Source of the DNA: Siphonodentalium dalli
Taxonomy: Eukaryota > Mollusca > Scaphopoda > Gadilida > Siphonodentaliidae
DNA: 64,000 nucleotides
Assembly: GCA_032622095.1 (NCBI GenBank)
Contig: CP136064.1
Span: forward strand, 42,743,912 to 42,807,911
Direction: 5' to 3'
In this document: piece after piece, positions 58,136 to 64,000 of the stretch
How positions within the stretch are numbered: position 1 is the first letter of the stretch
How the letters are laid out: each line of letters starts with the position of its first letter
Notes under the pieces: generated by a model
Told to the model about the DNA's origin: nothing
What the model saw: only the letters and a program-made list of their open reading frames with translations
Database searches by the model: none
Made by a program: the position numbers and the translations under genes

Positions 58136-58305
58136 GACTAAATTATAAGAAATAACTATTGTTTTTATTAAGGTTATAAGTTATAACCTTGAGTTATAAC
58201 CAAAAAGATTGAAGGCAAATTTACTCGCGTCATAGAATTTGTCTTCGTACTTTTCGGTATAGCTACAAACTTTAATCGAAACAAGAGTTATTTCTTAAAT
58301 AACTA
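58136..58305. repeat. foldback repeat R4, copy a (uninterrupted)
   Basis: AATTATAAGAAATAACT...AGTTATTTCTTAAATAA are inverted ends. GGTTATAAGTTATAACC lies inside. The TATTAAGG at about 58171 is the empty counterpart of the M5 insertion site at 62877. Confidence 0.65.
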
Positions 58306-58490
58306 AACTATATTAGTACAGTGTAAAAATGATCCAGGAGATGATGGACCCTGTAGATTGACATATACAAGAATCGTCTTCAAAGATTTTTGACTTAGGC
58401 CTTCTTCAGTTGATATTATTAAGAACATTCGGAGGTTTAAACTGGAGATGACGAATCCGACCAATGAGTTCATTCATCATCTTCTAAAAC

Positions 58491-58980
58491 TTAAAGGTAC
58501 TCAATCCGAACAGTGGGTCCACATCTCAACAGATTCCAACAACAACAATCCGATCAGAGGGTCCTATATTACTATTTCTTTGGCTTTGGGGGGTAAAAAA
58601 TATTTGATTCGAGTCGAGGAACCCATCAAACAAAGCTCGAGTTATTAGATATTGATTTTTGAAATTTGTTATTTACTCGAGATGAGTACTAATAATTGCC
58701 TTCAACTGCCGTAATCTGCTCGGGATGTGTACACCAAAATCTATTCAAACAGACAAGGATGGATAACTCTAAAATCAAGTGGTAATAATAACGCAATTTT
58801 GACTGAGTTCTGGGCCAGAAAGTATTCCCGATAATGAAAAAAATAATAGATTTCTAAAATCGATATCTAACAAATCTGAGCTTTGATGGGTGACTTCCTC
58901 GACTCGAATCAAATATTTTTGACCCCCGAAGCCATTGAAATAGTAATTGAGAGGAGTTTTATCGGATTGGTTACCTTTAA
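58491..58980. mobile_element. TTAA-flanked MITE, copy M4 (full length)
   Basis: 490 bp with TTAA at both ends, left end AGGTACTCAATCCGA, right end TCGGATTGGTTACCT. Internally it is a long imperfect foldback: the ATTCGAGTCGAGGAACCC and AGATATTGATTTTTGAAAT segments reappear inverted toward the right end. It is the reference for the interrupted copy M3. Confidence 0.88.
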
Positions 58981-59183
58981 GGTATCATAACGTATAAAGA
59001 TGACAATATTAAAGAGCATAACAAATTATATATACAAGTTGTTGTAGAAGTATTTATACACAATTCAGTTCCACGTCGGTGTTTATATATTGTCGAATAC
59101 TTGATATGTTCCCACAATTTTTTACTTTCAGCATATTTTAATGTATCGGATTTATTTATTAGGAAGGTCCTTGAGATATTTAG

Positions 59184-59558
59184 GTCCCCCTGAGGCTTAC
59201 TACCAACAGCCTGTCGAACTTAAACAGTGTAGGTAAAGAATATCGTCCACCCCATTTCTACATGTATACCTGTGATGACCATACAGTGATTACCAAAGTG
59301 ATTGACCACCTGACCGGGGCGGGATGGTGGGTTGTTTTTCGGGATTTGGTCGGGGTGTGGCTTGTTGCCATTCATCGTAAAGCTATCGCCGAGAGCTTTC
59401 CGATGGATGGTGGCGGGCCGTATTTCCGACTGGGTCCTGATGGACTGCCCATGGTTCTGCTGTGGTTGTGTGGTCGGTTTCTTTGGGCATTGCTGTATAT
59501 ATATATACATTGTATTTATGTATACAACTCTTCTGTAATGTCTTTTTTGACGATCTGA
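59184..59558 (+). CDS. unassigned open frame with adjacent AATAAA
   Basis: Open from 59184 to a TGA at 59556, followed at once by ATAAA/AATAAA (59558-59564). The frame is less AT-rich than its surroundings (59310-59470), encodes HLTGAGWWVVFRDLVGVWLV and ends in a hydrophobic stretch. A TACCAACAG at 59201-59209 could be a splice acceptor. The minus strand is also open here (59220-59612), which weakens the case. It may be a terminal exon, transposon debris or chance. Confidence 0.25.
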   Translation, partial: VPLRLTTNSLSNLNSVGKEYRPPHFYMYTCDDHTVITKVIDHLTGAGWWVVFRDLVGVWLVAIHRKAIAESFPMDGGGPYFRLGPDGLPMVLLWLCGRFLWALLYIYIHCIYVYNSSVMSFLTI

Positions 59559-59940
59559 ATAAACGTAATTGAATTGCGTGGAAGAATATATACAAATGGA
59601 ATTACGACACAATTTTTACAATTTACATGGAACGTTTGTTACATTAAAATTACAAGATAGCAGCTGAGGTAGCAGAAATTATTAGCAAGGGGTATGGAAT
59701 ACAGAGTGTGTGAGTTTCTGGGGCTGGTGTTTCATCCGTATTCCGAACTAGATATTTTAGAAGACGCCGAACAATAAGAAGTTGATACTTGATAGTCAAT
59801 ACAGGTTGGCTTTGAAGAGAGAATTATTGTTACCTCAATAAAAATAGAACCTAACTCTGATCAGTTACATCAGTTTCAAGATCACAGTCGGAGAACTATT
59901 ACTAGAATTTACATTTATAAAACACTACCATACTAAGCTA

Positions 59941-60147
59941 TCATAACCGAGACCCAAACAAAACCAAAGTAACTGTAACGGCTAAGATAAGCCACATGTG
60001 GGGGAGACTTGTTGCGCCACTGCTAAAATGGCTGTTGGCATAAACAGTTCTCCCGTTGAGCCGCTGGACAGGTCGATAGTCATCAACTAGTACTTGTTCA
60101 TTTTCTCCTTCGTAATTCTTGTGCACATTATGTCGAAACTGTTCAAT
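59941..60147 (-). CDS. second alpha-carbonic anhydrase (CA2), terminal exon
   Basis: Acceptor ATTATTTACAG at 60148, then IEQFRHNVHKNYEG, VLVDDYRPVQRLNGRTVYAN and a hydrophobic C-terminus (MWLILAVTVTLVLFG) before the stop. It aligns over its full length with the CA1 terminal exon (about 60% identical in the first 45 residues by eye), starts in the same phase, and shares the predicted GPI or membrane-anchor tail. No other exon of this gene is visible up to the window end, so they probably lie to the right. A tandem duplicate of CA1 in the same orientation is the simplest reading. Confidence 0.85.
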   Translation of the reverse strand: MEQFRHNVHKNYEGENEQVLVDDYRPVQRLNGRTVYANSHFSSGATSLPHMWLILAVTVTLVLFGSRL

Positions 60148-60445
60148 CTGTAAATAATATAATTGATAAAGAAACTTTATTTGAAGCTATTTAAACCGAC
60201 AATAAATCTTCAATAAATTACATGTATAACCACACCAATAGTTTCGTTTTCGCTTAAATACATCATCACAGGTTTGGGAAATAAGTCGCCATGACATTAT
60301 CAGTTAATCGTGTATATATCGTTCGTAGTATAATTGTTTTATCTAGTTGTTTAAATACGGCCAAAATAAAGTCATCAAGCAGACTGTTCCAAGTTGAAAT
60401 GATCATTTGCAAAGAGAATATTTGCGCACGCCTTTGCTTTTATTT
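60148..60445. other. CA2 intron sequence, nothing recognised
   Basis: Presumed start of the intron upstream of the CA2 terminal exon. AT-rich and without motif. Confidence 0.4.
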
Positions 60446-60660
60446 CGCCCTCCGGATGTATACTAATGTAGAGATTATACCGGGTTATTTCGCCCTCTGG
60501 ATGTATACTAATGTAGAAATTATTATATCATGTCGCCCTCTGGATGTATACTAATGTAGAGATTATTATATCATGTCGCCCTCTGGATGTATACTAATGT
60601 AGAGATTATACCGGGTTATTTCGCCCTCTGGATGTATACTAATGTAGAAATTATTGTATC
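60446..60660 (+). repeat. five-copy 43-45-bp tandem repeat
   Basis: Units starting CGCCCTCTGGATGTATACTA at 60446, 60491, 60534, 60577 and 60622. Two unit types alternate: 45-bp with CCGGGTTATTT and 43-bp with ATCATGT. Confidence 0.9.
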
Positions 60661-60740
60661 CTATGGGCGCTGGGTTTTTTTTTATAGAATTAGTTTTTTT
60701 TGGGACGCATTAAAAGTGTAGTGCGACCCCGAGTCCGATA
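60640..60740 (+). repeat. dispersed repeat R3, copy b
   Basis: Matches 40590-40735. Its first part, TATACTAATGTAGAAATTAT, is the end of the tandem unit, so the tandem repeat arose by expansion at one edge of R3. Confidence 0.55.
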
Positions 60741-62837
60741 AAAGGTGTGATTGTTATGTCAATAATATTGTTTCATTACGACCTATTGGTGTTTACTGCT
60801 TCGCTGATCTGGCCGTTGGGGATATATGGCAGGACAACACGTTTCAGGTTTCACGCGATGCGAGTTATTTTAGGAAATTTGTAGTAAGGCTTATCTGGCC
60901 GTGTCGAATTGAGCTTTCGCGATGGGATGTCTGGCAGGACAACACATTTCGGATTTTTCGGGGATGTGTATTCGCGGATGTCTCATTGCTGCATGTAACT
61001 TTTATAACTGTTTTTCGCTACAATAACACGTGTTTACATTAAAAGATAACTGCATCCTGTCAAAAATAGAAATTGTTTAAATTGGAAAATAGATCAACAG
61101 TTAAGGATGTGTGCACTTATCCCCCGAAGTTATTTACAGTTCCGACATAATTGTCCATAGGTGTGGACGTGATCAAATAAGTTTGGCTAATATGGTTAAC
61201 ATGATATCGGTATTGTGGGTGGTGGTGTTTGTTTATCTGTCGTTTGGGGCGTGATCAAACGTGTATAAACGTGTACAACTGCCTATAACCTTAACGGTCC
61301 TGTCCTTATGTACCCCAATTGATGCACGTGGTTATGACGACTTAGTATCTACAGCTCAGGTCATTAATGCTGAATTGGTCATTCGGAACGGACATTACAT
61401 CGTGGGGCATGCCGGCTCGCAGGTGACCCTCGTTTCGCCGGTTTCGTGCCACCGGGTCGCCTTTCGCCTATAGGTCGGTCTGCTTCGACGTAGGAACGGA
61501 ACCCTATTCTCATTTGCATCGATCGTCACCACCGGTCGCAGCGGGATATCTAAGGATTTCCAGAACGTGTATAAATTAACTCATGATTTCCCAAATATAC
61601 AGTCATACAAGATCTTAAAATCACACATAAAACGAGATTTTAAATCAGTCGCGTCTGTTATTTTATAATGGAGAAATTTTGGTTTCCAACATTTTATTCA
61701 ATTTAGTTTCGAAAGCAATCTGTTCATCAATGTATTCGGTCTTTATTATGTATGAGATGCATGGTATAAATACTATACATAATTGTGAGTTCCTCGGTGA
61801 CTTTATGCACGTAGCCATGCGAACGGACCATTTCACCCTTGCAAAGTACAAATCACACACATTATATAACTGGCACAGCTTGTCTGATGCGCTCTGTGCC
61901 TTCCACGTGCGTCATCGTGACTCACTTTCGAGTTATTGTGGGGTAAATTCTGTTTTTTAGAATGGCTACTATTGTATCAAACAGCCTCAAAATAATGATA
62001 CCACTACTAACACATAATTTTAGAGACTTATGTAAATGCGAATAACGCCCATAACCGAATTGGTGAGGTATTGTTGGAGTGGTCGGATTTATTGGAAACT
62101 TGGAAATGAGTTTGTATCCACAATTAAATGTATTGCATTTTGACATCCTCTCGTGGACCAGGAGAATTTAAATTTTAAACTGAATATAGAATTATTCTTA
62201 TCGCAATATCATTCAGCTATTAAATATTCTTGGATATAGCATGCAGCTGTTGTACGGTTGCACATTCAGCACCATCATGCAAATCTGCATCAGTTTGGAA
62301 ACAATCCTTGCGTAAATTAATATAATCTGTTTTAATTCCTATATATGGCGACATAAGGCATCCAACGAAAACCAATTGTATGCATGCATATATTTCGTCG
62401 GATGTCGCCATATATAAATAAAGCGATTAAAGGAATATACACAAAGTGTGTTGCCTTGATATTAACCTTTATGTTAATTAGTCATCAATACTTCAGTGCA
62501 TAAGTCCCTAGAATAATCAACGAGATTCGATTGTGCTAACAGTTGCAAAGAAATGAAGTTTCAGAAACTAACAACTTGTGTCCAGCTGAAATGTGTATGG
62601 AAAACATGCACAGGTGCTGCCACAGTGGAGCGACCAGTTGACCTGTGCGTACACACAGTGTCTCCCTAGCGAATAAAAAAAAGCCACTTGATCAATCGAT
62701 AATTTGATGCTTGATTTGACAGCGTGCATGCCAATTTCAACTTTATGCGTCTTTTTCGTCGGAAACAATCTCAAAGTTTTGCGCTGTTTTTACTTCTACC
62801 TTCTAACTTATGGTGGTTCTCCTGTCAAATGACGTAT
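60741..62837. other. no recognisable gene
   Basis: Frames of 60-93 codons (61261-61473, 61679-61960 and others) have no motif. Matching inverted segments GGATGTCGCCATATA and TATATATGGCGACAT lie at about 62338-62416. Confidence 0.4.
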
Positions 62838-63345
62838 TGGATTATAAGAAATAACTCTTATTTCGATTAAAGGTACTCAATCCGATCAGAGGGTCCCCAT
62901 ATCATCAAGATAGAAGAACAACATTTCTTCAAAATACGCTTTAGTTATCAAAATCGATTAATTGCAACAAAATAATGCTAACCACTGTCAACTATGGTAT
63001 CAAATTTCCCAAAACGTGTTAATTATCAACAGTTTGTTCAACGAAATATGGCCGTATTATCACTGGTGTATTCCACAACCAATTGAAATAACAAACATCA
63101 AAAATCGATATCTGATCACTCTGAGCTTTGATGGGTAGTACTAAATGTAGCATTAATGAGTAGCTACATATTTTTTTTTACAGCCGAAGCAAAAGAATTA
63201 GCGTTTAATCGGATTGAGTACCTTTAATTTTATAAGTTATAACCGAACAGTTTGAAGAAAAAATTACTATAACGCGCGTTATAGAATATGTCTAAAACTT
63301 TTCGTTTATAACTCATAACCATAATCGAAACAAGTGTTATTATGT
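62838..63345. repeat. foldback repeat R4, copy b, carrying MITE M5
   Basis: Left part ATTATAAGAAATAACTCTT and right part ATAAGTTATAACCGAACAG to ATCGAAACAAGTGTTATT correspond to 58136-58305. The MITE between them is absent from copy a. Confidence 0.65.
62877..63227. mobile_element. TTAA-flanked MITE, copy M5
   Basis: TTAA at 62877-62880 and 63224-63227, ends AGGTACTCAATCCGAT and ATCGGATTGAGTACCT. The interior resembles M1 (AACGAAATATGGCC, ATCGATATCTGATCACTCTG). Confidence 0.85.
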
Positions 63346-64000
63346 ACTTTTGGCTGTTAATGCCGATCATTGTCAATTTCTAAGCAATGATTACTTATTC
63401 GTAGCTTGCATAATATCATTCTTCTTTCAATATTATTGACAATGGTTATGTTCAGCTCTTGTTACTATTTCTACTTGACAATAGGGCGCGTACACATGAC
63501 GGGCAAGAAAATCTCAGGTATGCCCCATGTGACTTACTTGACCAATGAAATAAATAATACCGGAAAATATCCGACAAAGACAGCGCGCTGATATTTTATC
63601 GCCAGTTGGTGATATGTGTTCACCTTGATTGGTAGCCATCGGTATCCGTTAACTAATCTCTATAAGGGACACGCTGGTAACCGTTCACGCACTCGAGTTA
63701 TGATCCATCAATATTATCGCCTGTTTCAACAATTGACTTCGTAATTCCATTTTTGATTGTTTGACATAATCGCTGAGCTATTATATGGATATGTGTGGAG
63801 ACATATATCTTTTGAAGGTTTCCGCTGACGGAGGATGTCCGTGGATTTCCAACTGCACCCCCTCTTGAATGATGAATCGGGCCAAAGACCCGATATCACA
63901 TAATTTATTTTGCACACCTTCCATCGTCTTTGAATTACCCATCTGGTACCTCACATGTCTTGAATTTTGACTGGACACCGGGGAGGGTCCCGGAGGGAGG
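63346..64000. other. no recognisable gene
   Basis: Frames of 61-65 codons only. GTGGATTTCCAACTGCACCCC at 63840 weakly resembles 36100-36125, so a further dispersed repeat may start here. Confidence 0.35.

Noticed and set aside
1-64000. CRISPR arrays, bacterial operons, riboswitches
   Set aside because: The sequence is eukaryotic with spliced genes. Tandem repeats present lack regular unique spacers of CRISPR type.

Overview
The window looks like nuclear DNA of an invertebrate animal, most likely a shelled mollusc or a related lophotrochozoan. It is AT-rich, its genes are split by spliceosomal introns, and it is packed with small foldback transposons. A CCGT-repeat-headed dispersed repeat of a kind I associate with bivalve genomes lies near 7 kb. 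The species cannot be told from the sequence. Almost all long open frames are transposon-derived or noise.

Host genes. A secreted or membrane-anchored alpha-carbonic anhydrase (CA1) runs right to left on the minus strand from about 33.2 to 14.4 kb. Six exons can be spliced by eye: 33184-32972, 32207-32059, 30134-30042, 16395-16237, 16113-15976 and 14606-14388. All zinc ligands and key active-site residues are present. The signal-peptide exon was not found. The last exon of a second, tandem CA gene (CA2) lies at 60147-59941, with its remaining exons presumably right of the window.

Region by region. 0-1.3 kb: 3' end of a non-LTR retrotransposon. 4.8-5.2 kb: start of a decayed piggyBac-type transposase. 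6.6-9.3 kb: simple repeats and the dispersed repeat, with a foldback element inside. 13-14.4 kb: hairpin elements. 14.4-33.7 kb: CA1. Its largest intron carries a 9.9-kb, nearly identical higher-order tandem array (19054-28960) built from a 451-bp terminal-inverted-repeat element and a roughly 900-bp spacer. 36.4-38.0 kb: broken CR1/L2-type retrotransposon. 39.3-40.7 kb: foldback elements. 43.0-51.2 kb: the most remarkable feature. 51.6-64 kb: dispersed repeats, a PstI-palindrome-rich foldback element, TTAA-flanked MITEs and the CA2 exon.

The unusual element (43023-51193) is an 8.17-kb nearly perfect palindrome. It has 5'-AGTAGTATGG...CCATACTACT-3' ends and a 6-bp target duplication (TTTATT), and it sits inside a TTAA-flanked MITE that itself sits inside an older repeat. 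Each arm carries the same four compact, outward-reading genes: a C2H2 zinc finger-polyQ protein, a protein with a hydrophobic segment and a PC4-like (SUB1-type) C-terminal domain, a 107-aa basic protein, and a 183-aa C2H2 protein. TATA-like boxes lie before several of them. No polymerase, integrase or capsid gene is visible. The 6-bp duplication and AG ends point to the Polinton/Maverick (adintovirus-like) group. I infer a non-autonomous, snap-back (head-to-head duplicated) derivative of such an element.
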